64,000 bases of DNA from Klebsiella pneumoniae (GTDB taxonomy: Bacteria > Myxococcota_A > UBA796 > SXON01), in assembly GCA_945861635.1 (NCBI GenBank), contig CAMAWH010000012.1:47953-111952 (forward strand), written 5' to 3'. A program made the translations under genes and the position numbers. Positions 1 to 10,700 of this stretch are shown in pieces (the stretch's first letter is position 1; every line of letters begins with the position of its first letter). The notes under the pieces were generated by a model. It did no database searches. It had not been told where the DNA came from and saw nothing but the letters and a program-made list of their open reading frames with translations.

Positions 1-166
1 ACGGCCCCCGGTGGACCCGATCGAAGCGCGCCTGCCAGCCGGGGACGCCGAGCGCGGTCAATCCGTCCAACACGTACTTCTCTTCGGCGCCCGCGCTCAC
101 GAGCGCCGCCACCGTCATGTCGCCGGCCAAGCCGGCAAACACATCCAACCACGCGACGCGGCCCAT
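1..166 (-). CDS. larC: LarC, nickel-pincer cofactor nickel insertase (5' part only)
   Basis: The ATG at 166-164 follows the larB stop directly (TAG then ATG), and the frame stays open to the window edge, giving 55 residues. The translation begins MGRVAWLDVFAGLAGDM and continues with a segment like VAALVSAGA, which fits the LarC N terminus (a D-x-F-x-G-x-x-GDM signature followed by an LxxLGVPG element). LarC inserts nickel into the dithiocarboxylated pyridinium mononucleotide made by LarB and LarE. Being immediately downstream of larB supports the call. The gene is cut by the end of the window, not visibly broken. Confidence 0.75.
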   Translation of the reverse strand, partial: MGRVAWLDVFAGLAGDMTVAALVSAGAEEKYVLDGLTALGVPGWQARFDRVHRGP

Positions 167-922
167 CTACCCTGGCCCGCGATTGATGCGCGACGCTGCC
201 ACCGCCGCGCCGAACCCATTGTCGATGTTCACGACCGTGACGCCGGGCGCGCACGCGTTCAGCATCGTCAGCAGCGCCGCAAGCCCGCCGAAGCTGGCGC
301 CGTACCCGACGCTCGTCGGCACCGCGACGATCGGCACCGCGACCAGCCCGGCAATCAGCCCCGGAAGCGCCCCGTCCATCCCCGCGACGACGATCAACGC
401 GCGGCAGGCGGCCAACCGATCGACGCGCCGCAACAGGCGGTGTACCCCCGCGATGCCGACGTCTGAAATGCGTTCAACCTCGTTGCCAAGCGCTTCCGCA
501 ACCACGGCGGCCTCTTCCGAAACGGCCGCATCACTCACGCCCGCGCTTACGACGCCCACCAACCCGACGCGGGGCGGCGCGCTCCCCACGCTGACAACCC
601 CGGCCAGCGGGTAGTGCTGCGCGGACGGAATCCGCTCCAGAATCCGTTGCGCCTTCTCGGGCGACACGCGCGTCGCAAGCGCATGCTGACCTGCCGCCGC
701 TAGGGTCTCCAGCAACGTCGCAATCTGATCGCTGTCCTTGCCCGCCCCGAAAATCACCTCCGGCATCCCCGTTCGCAGGGGTCGGTGGAGGTCGAGCGTG
801 GCCCACCCGAGCGCCGCTTCCGTCGCCGCGGCCCGAGCGCCCAGACGAGCCGCAGCCTCCTCCACTGCGATATTCCCGGAGCGCACACCATCGAGAAGCG
901 CTCGAATCGTGGCGTGATCCAT
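167..922 (-). CDS. larB: LarB, pyridinium biscarboxylic acid synthase (nickel-pincer cofactor biosynthesis)
   Basis: LarB carboxylates and hydrolyses nicotinic acid adenine dinucleotide, the first step of the nickel-pincer nucleotide used by lactate racemase and related enzymes. The 251-residue protein has a short helical N terminus and a PurE-like C-terminal domain. The C-terminal stretch NACAPGVTVVNIDNGFG carries the conserved Cys and Asn/Asp region typical of LarB, and an SAGVSDAAV segment lies mid-domain. I chose the ATG at 922 because the protein then starts MDHATIRALLDGVR, the usual LarB N terminus; upstream sequence is antisense to the S41 gene. larC follows with no gap. No larA or larE is visible, so those partners would lie outside the window. 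Confidence 0.9.
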   Translation of the reverse strand: MDHATIRALLDGVRSGNIAVEEAAARLGARAAATEAALGWATLDLHRPLRTGMPEVIFGAGKDSDQIATLLETLAAAGQHALATRVSPEKAQRILERIPSAQHYPLAGVVSVGSAPPRVGLVGVVSAGVSDAAVSEEAAVVAEALGNEVERISDVGIAGVHRLLRRVDRLAACRALIVVAGMDGALPGLIAGLVAVPIVAVPTSVGYGASFGGLAALLTMLNACAPGVTVVNIDNGFGAAVAASRINRGPG

Positions 923-950
923 GGTCCGCCCTATACCCTGTCCAACCGTC

Positions 951-3497
951 ATGCTGCTGATCCTCGTTACCCTTGCGCTCGCCGGTGATTTGCCGACGTA
1001 CCAGAACGCGCTCGGCCGCATCGACGAACGTTGGTTGTGGCCCGAGAAAATCGACCATGTCGCCATGCTCACCGCAGCCGGGCGCTCGCTTGAAGACCGA
1101 TTAGATTGGCTGCTCGTCGACGCAACGCCGACGGGTCTCCACCTGCATAGCGGGCGTTGGCAGGCCGATGTGGCGCTCGGAGGAGACCTTCCGGTGGCGC
1201 TCGCGCACCTTGAAGACGCCGTCCGTGCAGCGGGGCTCCCCATCGACGCCGATCTTGACCTCCGCGTCGAGATCCTGCGTGGCGTCGTCAGCACGCTCGA
1301 TCGGCACACCACGCTCCTGCACGCGGCCGGATTGGAGCGTTTCGACGAGCGTTTGAGTGGAACGCTCAGCGGCGTCGGCGTAACCATCGGGCTGGTCGAC
1401 GCCCGATTGACGGTGAAGGAACTCTTTGCGGACGGACCCGCCGCGCGCGCCGGTCTGCAAGAGGGCGATACCATCGCTCGCATCGACGGCATCTCGACGA
1501 TCGGCATGGTGCCCGCCGATGCGACGGGCCGGATTCGCGGTGCCGCGGGATCGCGCGTGGTCCTGACGATTCAGCGCGGAGAAGAGACGTTTGACGTCGA
1601 TATCGGCCGGGAGGAACTGACGATCCCGAACGTGGTGGCGTCCATCGGTCCGAACGGAGTCGGCGTCTTGACAATCGACCACTTCTCGGAGCAGACCACC
1701 CAGTACCTGCAGGCCGGGCTGGAGTCCCTCCGCAGCACGGGAAACACCGATGGCGGCGTGATCATCGACCTGCGCGGCAATACCGGCGGCTCGTTGATCC
1801 AATCTGCGAAAGCCGTGGACGCGTTTGTGAGCGAGGGCTTGATTGTCACGACGGAAGGGCGCAGCCGGAATCGCGTTCCGGGCCTGCTGCACGACATGCA
1901 GGCACGACCGGAGTACCCCGCGTGGACGATGCCGGTCGCGGTGTTGATTGACCATTCCTCCGCATCGGGCTCGGAAATCCTCGCGGGGGGGCTGTCGCGG
2001 CTCTCCCGGGCCCTGCTCGTGGGTGAAACGACGTACGGAAAGGGCACCGTACAGTCGATCTATCCTCTCGATCCGGCGATAAAACTCAAGCTCACCGTGG
2101 CCCAATACGTGCTCGCGGACGAGACGCGCGTCCACGGCGTCGGTCTGGAACCGGACGTGGTCGTCGAGCCCATCCGCTTCACCGAAGACGGCGTGTGGTA
2201 CGCAGACCCGGCGCGCGGGCGATCGGCGCGCGCTCGACTCTGGCGTGTCGAGGAGTCTGCCGGCTGGCGTGCGGGCGTGCCCGACGATGCCGGAGATCAA
2301 ACGCTCGCGCTCGCCGCAACGTTGTTGGGGAGCGTCCAGGGCGGCACGCGTAATGACGCGCTCACGGCCGTAGACGCGCTGTCGGGCGTGCTCACGGAAG
2401 CGGCCAACCGCGCAGTCGAGACGACGTTTGCGGTCCGTGACATCGACTGGACGCGCGCTTCGGGCCCGCCCGGCAGCGTGGAAATCGAGGCCAGCCTTGA
2501 CGTTCCGGGTGACATCGCCACCGGGCGCACCACCGAGCTCCGCGCGACCGTCCGCAACCTGGCCGGCCCGCTCCACCGCGTCGCCATCCGCCTGCACTCG
2601 GTCAACCCCGACCTCGACGATCTGGTGCTGCCCATTGGCGCGCTTGCGAGCGGGGCAACCGCCGTGGGCGTCGTCAAGATCCATCCCCTCCTCCACCACC
2701 CCGGTCGCACCGACGCGGTAACCGGAACGCTCGAGGCGGACGGCATCCCCCCGTTCGAGGTGTTCGATCGCCTCGTCACGGTGGCAAGCCCGGCACCCCC
2801 CACCCTGGCGATCGACGCGCGACTCGTGGGCTCCGGTGACGCCGCCCGCGTCGTGATGGACGTCCACAACACCGGTGAGAGCGCGCTCTCCGAACTGCAC
2901 CTCCAGTTCGACTACCCGTCGCAAGCAGGTTTGGCGCTCGCACTGCCCGTGGAGGCAACCGCATCGATCGATGCGCACCGAACGGCACGTACCGAATTGG
3001 GGATCTCCGTCGCATCGGGCAGCAAATTGCTTCCGCTCTCCCTTGAGGTTGAAGCCCCCGGCTGGCAGCGCATTGGCAAGTGGTCCTTGCCGCTCCGGCA
3101 CGACGGCGTGAGCACGCGCATCCGGCCTCCCAGCATCACCATCGACGATGCAGCGCCCGTGGCATCGGTAGGGCTCGGCGAGCTCACGGTCCACGTTACC
3201 GACGACGGACCGCTCGCGTACGTCACCGTCACGGCGGGCACCGAAACGGTCGATCGCACCCGCTGGGAGCCGATGAGGGTGCACGAGGAGCGGAAGATCG
3301 CCGCGCATCCGGGGTCCGGGCGCCGGATCAACCTCACGGTGCCCGTGCCCGTGCGCGCCGGCACGAACCGGTACGTGATCGTTGCCGAAGATCGTAGCGG
3401 TCTGCGCACCGAGCGCGAGGTCTACTGCTTCGGCGTCGCGACGGCCGAAACAACCGCGGATGGCGAACCGCCGGTGGGCATCGTGCCTGTGGACTGA
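951..3497 (+). CDS. S41 family C-terminal processing peptidase with PDZ domain
   Basis: Predicted exported serine protease of 848 residues. It starts with a short hydrophobic signal (MLLILVTLALAG), followed by a helical region, a PDZ domain (GVGVTIG to about residue 220) and the S41 catalytic domain. The nucleophile region reads DHSSASGSE and the catalytic Lys sits in TYGKGTVQS, the Ser/Lys dyad spacing of CtpA-like enzymes. The C-terminal 400 or so residues carry at least two Ig-like or CARDB-like beta domains, making it about twice the length of a plain Ctp. This layout resembles a myxobacterial S41 family I know as MXAN_5808-type. An ATG 30 bases upstream (921) is in frame, but 951 gives the cleaner signal peptide. 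It is divergent from larB and converges on the next gene with a 4-base gap. Confidence 0.88.
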   Translation: MLLILVTLALAGDLPTYQNALGRIDERWLWPEKIDHVAMLTAAGRSLEDRLDWLLVDATPTGLHLHSGRWQADVALGGDLPVALAHLEDAVRAAGLPIDADLDLRVEILRGVVSTLDRHTTLLHAAGLERFDERLSGTLSGVGVTIGLVDARLTVKELFADGPAARAGLQEGDTIARIDGISTIGMVPADATGRIRGAAGSRVVLTIQRGEETFDVDIGREELTIPNVVASIGPNGVGVLTIDHFSEQTTQYLQAGLESLRSTGNTDGGVIIDLRGNTGGSLIQSAKAVDAFVSEGLIVTTEGRSRNRVPGLLHDMQARPEYPAWTMPVAVLIDHSSASGSEILAGGLSRLSRALLVGETTYGKGTVQSIYPLDPAIKLKLTVAQYVLADETRVHGVGLEPDVVVEPIRFTEDGVWYADPARGRSARARLWRVEESAGWRAGVPDDAGDQTLALAATLLGSVQGGTRNDALTAVDALSGVLTEAANRAVETTFAVRDIDWTRASGPPGSVEIEASLDVPGDIATGRTTELRATVRNLAGPLHRVAIRLHSVNPDLDDLVLPIGALASGATAVGVVKIHPLLHHPGRTDAVTGTLEADGIPPFEVFDRLVTVASPAPPTLAIDARLVGSGDAARVVMDVHNTGESALSELHLQFDYPSQAGLALALPVEATASIDAHRTARTELGISVASGSKLLPLSLEVEAPGWQRIGKWSLPLRHDGVSTRIRPPSITIDDAAPVASVGLGELTVHVTDDGPLAYVTVTAGTETVDRTRWEPMRVHEERKIAAHPGSGRRINLTVPVPVRAGTNRYVIVAEDRSGLRTEREVYCFGVATAETTADGEPPVGIVPVD

Positions 3498-3501
3498 CGT
3501 C

Positions 3502-5523
3502 CTATTCGATAAAGCCCAGTCCAAGGTTGTTCGCGCCGACTGCCGCGTATGCGATGGTGCCGTTCGCACCATAGGTTGCGACGTCGATAACGTCGAAGCC
3601 GGTACTGATGTCGATATACTCCCACCCGATTTCCGGGCTTCCAATGGCCAGACGCGCCGTGCCATCTTCGTTCGCCCAGGCGATGGCGTACGTTCCGTCG
3701 GTGTCCTGCCAGGCGGAGGCCGTCAGCGGGTGATCCCCAGAGGCGCCGATCAACTCGCTGTCTCCAGCAAGATCGTAGAGAACAACGCGTCCAATTGCCG
3801 CATCCGCAACCACGAGCGTCGTTCCACCCCAATGCGGGGTCACGATGGCGTCGGGGTCATACGTCGGCGAGAGCAGGGTGCCTGTGAACGTTGGATAAAG
3901 CGCGGTGGCGTCAAAATCGTACTCGTAGAGCCCTCCTTGATAGTCGGTATAAATCCTGCCATCTGCGCCATCGATCGCGATCGCGCAGGTCGATCCGTAC
4001 GCGCTTCCGTCCGACACATTCTCAAATACCGTCGGGTTGGATGCGCCCGGCAGTTCATCGACGCGGACATAGGTCAGTACCCCGTTTCCGCCGCCATCAC
4101 ACCCAACCGCCCACACCTGACTGTCCGCATCGACCGCAATCGCTACGTCCTCAAATGGCTCAGGGGCAACCCCGGCTTGGGGACTGGCGTGGCCGACCGT
4201 GCCAGAGCCGAGCGGCCATGCGACCAACTGAATCGAGCGATCTCCGTTCGACTGCGTGAGCGCGATCGCACCGTAAAGGTAGTCCGAGTCGAACTTTACA
4301 TCCTGCGGGCCGCTGGCCGTGTAGGGCGGCAGGGTGCTGTTTCCAGACCAGGCGACCTGCCCCACAAACTCCGGATCGTTCGCCAATTCGGTATCCGCCC
4401 ATTTCAATGCGTAGCCGCTCTCGTACCAGTCGATGGCGTTGCCTCCCGGGACGTCCACCGTTCCCACAGACAGCGACAGGAAGATGTACCCATCCGCCGC
4501 ACCAAACACGGGACTCTTCGGGGATTCCCACGACCAGCCGACGAGATCGCGGGCGGCAAAACCGTCGTAACTGCCGTCACAGTCCTGATCGAGACTGTCT
4601 CCTCGGACCTCGTTCGCTCTGGGATGGATCGCGCCACCGCCTGCGCCGTCATCACAATCGCCGCCGGGCAGGAGGCCTGACCCCTCCACATCCGCCGTCG
4701 CAAGCCCGACGTTGGCGTCCGCCACGTAGCCATCCGCGTCCTGATCGTAGTCGTCATGGCCGTCACACGCCTGATCGACGCCGTCGTGCCAGATTTCCGC
4801 CGCACCCGGATTCTCGGTCGCCGCGGCGTCATCGCAATCCCCGGTGGGCAGGTGACCGCTGCCCTTCACGTATGTCGTCGCAAGGCCGATATATTCGTCG
4901 GGAATGTAACCATCTTGATCCTTGTCGTAGTCTTCCCGTCCGTCACAGTTCTGATCGATGCCGTCGTACGTGTCTACTGGATCTCGCCCTTCGGGATTCA
5001 CGCCCGGCAGTTCGTCGTCACAATCCCCGCCCGCGAGATTGCCGCTCCCCTCGACATACTTCGTCACCTTGCCAGCGTGTTCGGCCGCCACAAAGTGGTC
5101 CTCGTCACTGTCGTAATCGTCCTCTCCTCCGCAGTCCTGATCAATGCCATCGTAATAGTCGTCGGGCTGCTTGGGGCTCACGACCGGGTCGGTATCGTCA
5201 CAGTCTCCGGCCTTGAGCTCACCCGAGCCCTTGACGCCGTCCGTCGGCAGGCCCTGATATTCGTCCGGAACCCGCCCATCTCCGTCCTGATCGAAATCAT
5301 CCCCGCCTGCACAGTCCTCATCGATGCCGTCGTACCAGACCTCTTTGGCAGCCGTGGAGATTTCGGCATTTTTGTCGTTGCAATCTTCGGACTTCACGAC
5401 GCCATCTCCGTCGTCGTCCACCTGACCCTTGAGCGCCTCTACATCCGCGTCCGTTACCCAAGTACAACCGGCGCTAAGGCTCAGCGCGGCAAAAAGTAGA
5501 CTCGACACGGCATGTGTGCGCAT
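3502..5523 (-). CDS. Lipoprotein with five MopE-type putative metal-binding repeats
   Basis: Predicted 673-residue lipoprotein; the signal MRTHAVSSLLFAALSLSAGC ends in a lipobox (SAGC). Residues about 35-320 hold five acidic repeats of the form D-x-D-x-D-G ... GDCDD ... DGIDQDCDG, the putative metal-binding motif named after the copper protein MopE and common in myxobacterial secreted proteins. The C-terminal 350 residues look like a beta-propeller or sugar-binding fold with no recognisable active site (repeated aromatic and acidic blades). Its likely role is outer-surface calcium or metal binding; no enzyme activity can be inferred. The longer frame upstream overlaps the tlyA gene and was rejected because the ATG at 5523 gives a perfect lipoprotein signal. 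Confidence 0.85.
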   Translation of the reverse strand: MRTHAVSSLLFAALSLSAGCTWVTDADVEALKGQVDDDGDGVVKSEDCNDKNAEISTAAKEVWYDGIDEDCAGGDDFDQDGDGRVPDEYQGLPTDGVKGSGELKAGDCDDTDPVVSPKQPDDYYDGIDQDCGGEDDYDSDEDHFVAAEHAGKVTKYVEGSGNLAGGDCDDELPGVNPEGRDPVDTYDGIDQNCDGREDYDKDQDGYIPDEYIGLATTYVKGSGHLPTGDCDDAAATENPGAAEIWHDGVDQACDGHDDYDQDADGYVADANVGLATADVEGSGLLPGGDCDDGAGGGAIHPRANEVRGDSLDQDCDGSYDGFAARDLVGWSWESPKSPVFGAADGYIFLSLSVGTVDVPGGNAIDWYESGYALKWADTELANDPEFVGQVAWSGNSTLPPYTASGPQDVKFDSDYLYGAIALTQSNGDRSIQLVAWPLGSGTVGHASPQAGVAPEPFEDVAIAVDADSQVWAVGCDGGGNGVLTYVRVDELPGASNPTVFENVSDGSAYGSTCAIAIDGADGRIYTDYQGGLYEYDFDATALYPTFTGTLLSPTYDPDAIVTPHWGGTTLVVADAAIGRVVLYDLAGDSELIGASGDHPLTASAWQDTDGTYAIAWANEDGTARLAIGSPEIGWEYIDISTGFDVIDVATYGANGTIAYAAVGANNLGLGFIE

Positions 5524-5542
5524 CCGGCGGACCCTCAAACGG

Positions 5543-6271
5543 TCACGATACCACGGTGAGCCATAGCAGCCACTCCCGGTTTTTGGCGCGTGCACCCGGC
5601 ACCGGCGACTCGATGTGCCGCAGGGGAGCGAAGCCAGCTTCTCGCGCGGCGTCGGTGACCTGTAAAAGCGCCGCCTCGCGGGCGTCGTCATCGATCACCC
5701 GACCGCCGGGCAATAGCCTCTCGGCACCGACTTCGAATTGGGGTTTCACCAGCACCACCGCATCTCCAGACGCGAGCAGGCGGCGCGCCGCGGGCAGGAT
5801 GGCCCGCAGAGAAATGAACGAGAGATCGCCGACGAGGAGGGAAATCGGCTCCGGAAGGGACGCGAGCGTTCGTGCGTTCGTGCGTTCCATGGGCACAACG
5901 CGCGGGTCGGAACGCAGGCTCCACGCCAGTTGCCCGTAGCCGACATCGATCGCGTACACGCGGGCGGCGCCGCGCTGAAGGAGGCAGTCCGTAAACCCAC
6001 CGGTAGACGCCCCCAGATCCGCACAAATTCGCCCCGTCGGATCGATGGAAAAGGCATCGAGGGCGGCCTCCAGCTTTCGCCCACCGCGCGAGACGTATGT
6101 TTCTCGCTTCCGACGAAGTCGAATCGACGCCCCGGCGGAAATCACCGCGCCGGTCTTGTCCACGACGACGTCATTGACAAGAACGTTTCCAGCGAGTATT
6201 TCCTGCCGACAACCAATGATATCCGGCGCGAGCGCGAGACGGAGCAGCGCGTCGTCCAGACGCTCGGCCAC
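5543..6271 (-). CDS. tlyA: TlyA family rRNA (cytidine-2'-O)-methyltransferase
   Basis: 242 residues: an N-terminal S4 RNA-binding domain (about 1-60) followed by an FtsJ-like Rossmann methyltransferase. The SAM-binding loop is DLGASTGGFTDCLL, and KPQFE and the surrounding strands match TlyA/hemolysin A proteins, which methylate 16S and 23S rRNA. It starts with GTG right after the TAG of the polyprenyl synthase gene, so the two are translationally coupled. The xseB/ispA/dxs/tlyA neighbourhood is widespread in bacteria, and here the ispA-tlyA part of it is kept. TlyA homologues have sometimes been called hemolysins; the methyltransferase motifs make the rRNA role more likely. Confidence 0.92.
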   Translation of the reverse strand: MAERLDDALLRLALAPDIIGCRQEILAGNVLVNDVVVDKTGAVISAGASIRLRRKRETYVSRGGRKLEAALDAFSIDPTGRICADLGASTGGFTDCLLQRGAARVYAIDVGYGQLAWSLRSDPRVVPMERTNARTLASLPEPISLLVGDLSFISLRAILPAARRLLASGDAVVLVKPQFEVGAERLLPGGRVIDDDAREAALLQVTDAAREAGFAPLRHIESPVPGARAKNREWLLWLTVVS

Positions 6272-7087
6272 CTACGCGGTCCGCTCGACCGCGTATCGCG
6301 CCAGCGCCATGAGCGGTTCGGGCGATGGCAGGGGGCGAACCGCGGAAATCGCCTGCTCGACGTACGCACTTGCTGCCGCGACCGTTCCCGCGCGCCCGAG
6401 CAACTTTACAAAGCTGGGGGGGCCGGCCGCATCGGCGTCCTGGTCGGCGTCGAGCAGGTCGTCGTGTACCTGGAACGCGAGGCCGACGGCGGCGCCGTAT
6501 GTCGTAAGCGCCGCGAGCGTGGCACCCGTGGCCCCGCCCGAAATGCCACCCATGCGGACGGCGGCGCGGATGAGCGCGCCCGTTTTGGCGGCGTGCAGGC
6601 GCACGAGCGCGTCTATCGTCTCGATTCCGCCTGCGATATCGAGGTACTGGCCGGCCACCATGCCGGCGGCACCGCTGGCACGGGCCAGCTCGGAAACAAG
6701 CGGCGGATACGGAGCAAGCGTCGCGAACGCTTCCGTTTGTAGGGCATCACCGACGAGCACGGCCACTGCCTCTCCGTACATCTTGTGGACGGTGGGACGC
6801 CCACGGCGTTCGTCGTCGTCGTCCATGCACGGAAGGTCGTCGTGAACGAGGGAGTACGTATGAAGGAGTTCCACGGCGACGGCAGCCGGGAGTGCATCCG
6901 CAGCAACGCCACCGACGCACTCACAGGCGGCAAAGACGAGCAACGGGCGCATCCGCTTGCCGCCCGTCGTAAGGGGATAGCGGCAGGCAGCCTGAAGGGA
7001 GTGCGGAAATGCATCCGCGAACGCCCCAGCGAGCGCGGGTTCAAAGCGTGCGAGGTGGTCCGCCGCCCACGCCGCCTGCACGCTCAC
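6272..7087 (-). CDS. ispA: Polyprenyl (farnesyl/geranylgeranyl) diphosphate synthase
   Basis: Trans-isoprenyl diphosphate synthase of 271 residues that condenses isopentenyl diphosphate with allylic diphosphates. The first aspartate-rich motif is [14 protein letters not shown] and the second is [16 protein letters not shown] near the N terminus binds IPP. The four-residue spacing in the first motif (DDxxxxD) is the bacterial short-chain (FPP/GGPP) type. It begins with GTG overlapping the TGA of the upstream gene and is followed at once by tlyA. The chain length of its product cannot be told from sequence alone. Confidence 0.92.
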   Translation of the reverse strand: MSVQAAWAADHLARFEPALAGAFADAFPHSLQAACRYPLTTGGKRMRPLLVFAACECVGGVAADALPAAVAVELLHTYSLVHDDLPCMDDDDERRGRPTVHKMYGEAVAVLVGDALQTEAFATLAPYPPLVSELARASGAAGMVAGQYLDIAGGIETIDALVRLHAAKTGALIRAAVRMGGISGGATGATLAALTTYGAAVGLAFQVHDDLLDADQDADAAGPPSFVKLLGRAGTVAAASAYVEQAISAVRPLPSPEPLMALARYAVERTA

Positions 7088-7767
7088 TTCAGCTCCGCGT
7101 CAACCTTCGCGATGTGCTCGGCGATCTGCGACGAAAAGGTGTTCTCCGGAAAGCGAGTGTTCACCAAAACCAGCGCCTGACGGACGGACTGTAGCGCGGC
7201 AACGCGCGCGGACCCCGCCTCCATGTCTCGCGCGGCGAGGAAGTCGTGCCCCGCGCGTTCCCGCGCCGCCGCGGCGTAGCCATCAATCGCCTCTTTTCGA
7301 AGCGCAATCGCCTCGGGATCGTCGATTTTTTCCAGCGCAGCGATGGCGTCCACGTACCGAAACGAGGCCAACGCGGCCCGTGCATCCGAAACGCGCGCGC
7401 GCGGATCCACGGCAGGTCCGACCTCCAACACCTCTTCCACAATCGGAACGATGATCGGTTCCGTAGCGTCGGGGGGGAGAATGCCGACCGTCCGGGCACG
7501 CTCCTCGATGGAAATGACCTTGTCCAAATATGCATATACGCGACGTTGCGCGAGAGGATCCTGGGCGCGCATCGCGACCATCAACTCGCGATCCTCGAGC
7601 AGACGGTCACGCCGATCGGCGTCGGTCGTCTCGCCGAGGAGGAGGTCCACGCGCTCTTCCAACCGGGCAAAGCTGACGGGCTCCGTGCCTTTTACGGCTG
7701 GTGAACTTCCCACATCTCCCCGGTAGGGAACGATGAGGCATGCAGCAAACAATACGGCAGACAACAC
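7084..7767 (-). CDS. Exported helical protein of unknown function, possible lipoprotein
   Basis: 227 residues with a short hydrophobic start ([15 protein letters not shown]) that could be a lipoprotein signal with an FAAC lipobox or a plain signal peptide. The rest is charged and alpha-helical, with an acidic, proline-containing middle ([15 protein letters not shown]) and TPR-like helices after residue 120. I recognise no family. It lies between a class A penicillin-binding protein and the polyprenyl synthase, which hints at a cell-wall or envelope link but does not prove it. Confidence 0.6.
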   Translation of the reverse strand: MLSAVLFAACLIVPYRGDVGSSPAVKGTEPVSFARLEERVDLLLGETTDADRRDRLLEDRELMVAMRAQDPLAQRRVYAYLDKVISIEERARTVGILPPDATEPIIVPIVEEVLEVGPAVDPRARVSDARAALASFRYVDAIAALEKIDDPEAIALRKEAIDGYAAAARERAGHDFLAARDMEAGSARVAALQSVRQALVLVNTRFPENTFSSQIAEHIAKVDAELK

Positions 7768-7781
7768 GGCGCGCCTCTAAC

Positions 7782-10700
7782 TCACAACTGATCCCAGATG
7801 CTGCCCGCGGGCGTCGCGGCAGTGGCCGGCGGCCCCGCCATCTCCGACGGCGGCGGCTCGACGCCCTCTTCTAGGTCAGCGGCGCCCAGTTCCGCGCCCG
7901 GGGCGTCAAGCGCCGCATCGGACGGCGGCAGTTCGCTGGCGCCCGCCGCGGCCACCGGCGTTTCCGTGAACGGTGCGAAGCGGCGAGCCGCTGGCGAACC
8001 GGCCACGGTCAGGGTTGTCGCGCCGGCGCCGGGGCTCCCCGTGGCAGGATCGACCTCGATCCGCGTCATTCCTTCCGACGGGGAATATTCCGGCTCCCCG
8101 CCTCGTCCGAGCAACCCCGCACTTGCGATGCCGCGTACGGTTTCGAGCCAAACCGGAAGCGCGCCATTGGCACCCTGCACCCGAAAAGACCCTCGGCGCA
8201 TCGAGGCGTTGTCGTCGTACCCGACGTACACCGCCACCGTCCAGGCCTCTCCCCATCGGCTGGGCGGATTCATGGATCGAGGTGCGAAGCCGATAAATGC
8301 AGCGTTTCGGTAATCGTTCGTGGTGCCGGTTTTCCCGGAGAGCGGCAGCGCAACTCCGCCGAGTTCGATGGCGCTGAGCGCGCGCCGACCCGTACCGTGC
8401 TTGACCACATTGCGTAGGATGTCCCCCACGAGTTCTCCGCTGACCGCGTCCGCGACGACCTCAGCGACCGGCTTCAGTCGGTAGAGCACATTTCCGCTGG
8501 CGTCCCGGATCTCCGCGATCAGGGCGACATGGCCTTGCACGGCGGGAACGTCGAACGTATGTCGCATGCCGATGACCGAACCCTCCTCATACCCCTGACC
8601 TGGAAACGACCAGCGTTGTCCGGCCAACAGTCCGGAGTACGCCGTTGCCATTTCGAGCAAGGTCGCGTCGGCCGCGCCCAGCGGCAACGCCAGCACGGAC
8701 GGCAGCTCCGCGGCAACGCCGAGCGCCGCGGCGAGGCGGGTCAAGTAGCGCACACCCACCAGCGTGCGAAAATCCGGATTCATGGCGAGAAGATCGGGAT
8801 CCCAGGGATCGCGACCGACAAGTTCTGCGGCGCGCCGATCCAATGCCGCGCGGAGCTCCCGCAAAGTCGATGCGTGAATCCGATTGTCAACGAGAAAATC
8901 CACTGGTGCATCGCCGATATAGGCCACCCAACCGGCGGGAGCGCGCCCGCACGCGACCTCGTGGGAAGCGTCCTGCGCCAGCGGCTCCGCGACGGCGAAA
9001 AGCAACGTCGGGTCATCCGCGCAGCGCGCTGCCAACTCCTCGAGGGAGAGCAGATTGTTGCCGAGTGCCAACAGCCGAGCCGTCCGCTCCGCGCTCGGCG
9101 CCGTGCGCATCACGCGCGCACGCTCCGCCGCACCGCCCCTCCCATACAACATCGACCGCACCGCCGCCGCGTCCTCCGGCACCGCGGAAAACGCGATTCC
9201 ACCCAGCACATCCTGACGCGAGAGCAAGAACGCGTACTCCTCAAAACGTTCCGGCGAGGACCGCATGCCTTCCGTATCGCGCAGGCGCTCCATCCACTGC
9301 TGCGCCGTTTCGTCGGCGCGCCGCGACAGGCCGACAAGCTCGGCCAGCCGTCGTAACTGTTCTGCGTTCAAGCGGTCGGTCAGGTGGTAGAGAAGCCACA
9401 CGCTGGAAAGATTTTCAGAGCGCGCCCCAGTCATCGACATCGAAACAAATGCGTCACTGGGATGGTCGGGGTGCGGGTAGTACCAAACGTCGCGGAATGG
9501 AAATACGTTACGACGATTGTCCAAGAGATCGGTCGGCAACCATCCGAGCTGCAGCGACGCAAAGTAGAGCAGGGGCTTCCACGTGCTGCCAAACTGGCGT
9601 TCGGCGTCGGTCACGCGGTTGAAGTTCCGATTATCGTTGCCACCGACCATTGCGCGGACCTGTCCGTCCTCCAACGCGACCACTGCACCCTGCAGGCGCG
9701 GTCGAATCTCCAGATCGCACGTCCCCGGCGTGTCACGAACACTGGCGAGCACGACGTCTCCCGCCACCAGTTCGTCGTGAACGGTCGTCCGTGCCGCGTC
9801 ATCGGCCTTGGCCGAGCCACTGCCGGTGCGCGCACGCGTCAAGGCCGTCGCTATGCGGCTCACGCCAAGCACGTCCACGACACAGGATCGACCACCCAAA
9901 TCGAGCGCGATGGTGTCACCACCAGTGACGACCTTCCCGACGTAGAACGCATGCCGCACCAGCGGCACGCCAGGCTGCATCACGACCGTCGTCCGCTCTG
10001 GAAGCCGGAGCGACGACACGCCAGATCGCTCGATGATCGGCGCGATTTCCGTGAGGTGGTGCCAGAGGGCCCAGGTGGCCTCCCTCTGTGCGTTCACGTC
10101 CACGGTGGTGATGATCTGGATGCCGGCAGTGGACGGGTTGTCGATCCCCGCGCGCTCAAACAACTGAATGAACGCGGGTTCTTCCAACTCGCGCTGGACT
10201 TCGTCGAGCACGACGCTCCGATCGTACTGGAAGGAGCCCCGACGAAAGTTCAGGGGCTTGGCCCCCACGTCTTCCGCCTCGCCCTCGGGGAGGTAGCCCA
10301 TCGCGACCATGCGCCGAAGCACATACGACGTACGTGTCTCGGCCAGCGCCCTGGCTCCGGCGCGTCGCTCTTCCGACTCCCCGATGAACGGGTTGTAGCG
10401 CGAGGGCGCCTTCACCATTCCGGCGATGAACGCGCATTCTTTCAGCGTGAGTTCGCGCGGAGCCTTGTCGAAGAAGTAGCGGGCGGCAATGCCGAGCCCA
10501 CGACCGTTCGCGGAAACGTGGAACTGGTTGGCATAGAATTCGAGAATGTCTTCCTTAGTAAAGTGCGCCTCTAGGCGAAGCGCGTTGGCGAACTCGACGG
10601 CCTTGGACCGCAGGGTCCGATCGGGTCGATAGAACAGGTTCTTGGCGGTCTGTTGCGTGAGCGTGGAACCCCCGGCAACCACGGCTCCCGCGTTGAGGTT

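Noticed and set aside
1101..3665. 854-residue open frame antisense to the S41 protease
   Set aside because: Arg/His-rich composition typical of antisense frames, no domain; the plus-strand protein has catalytic motifs.
3382..4680. 432-residue plus frame over the MopE-repeat gene
   Set aside because: The minus strand has a signal peptide and regular metal-binding repeats in this place; the plus frame shows no domain.
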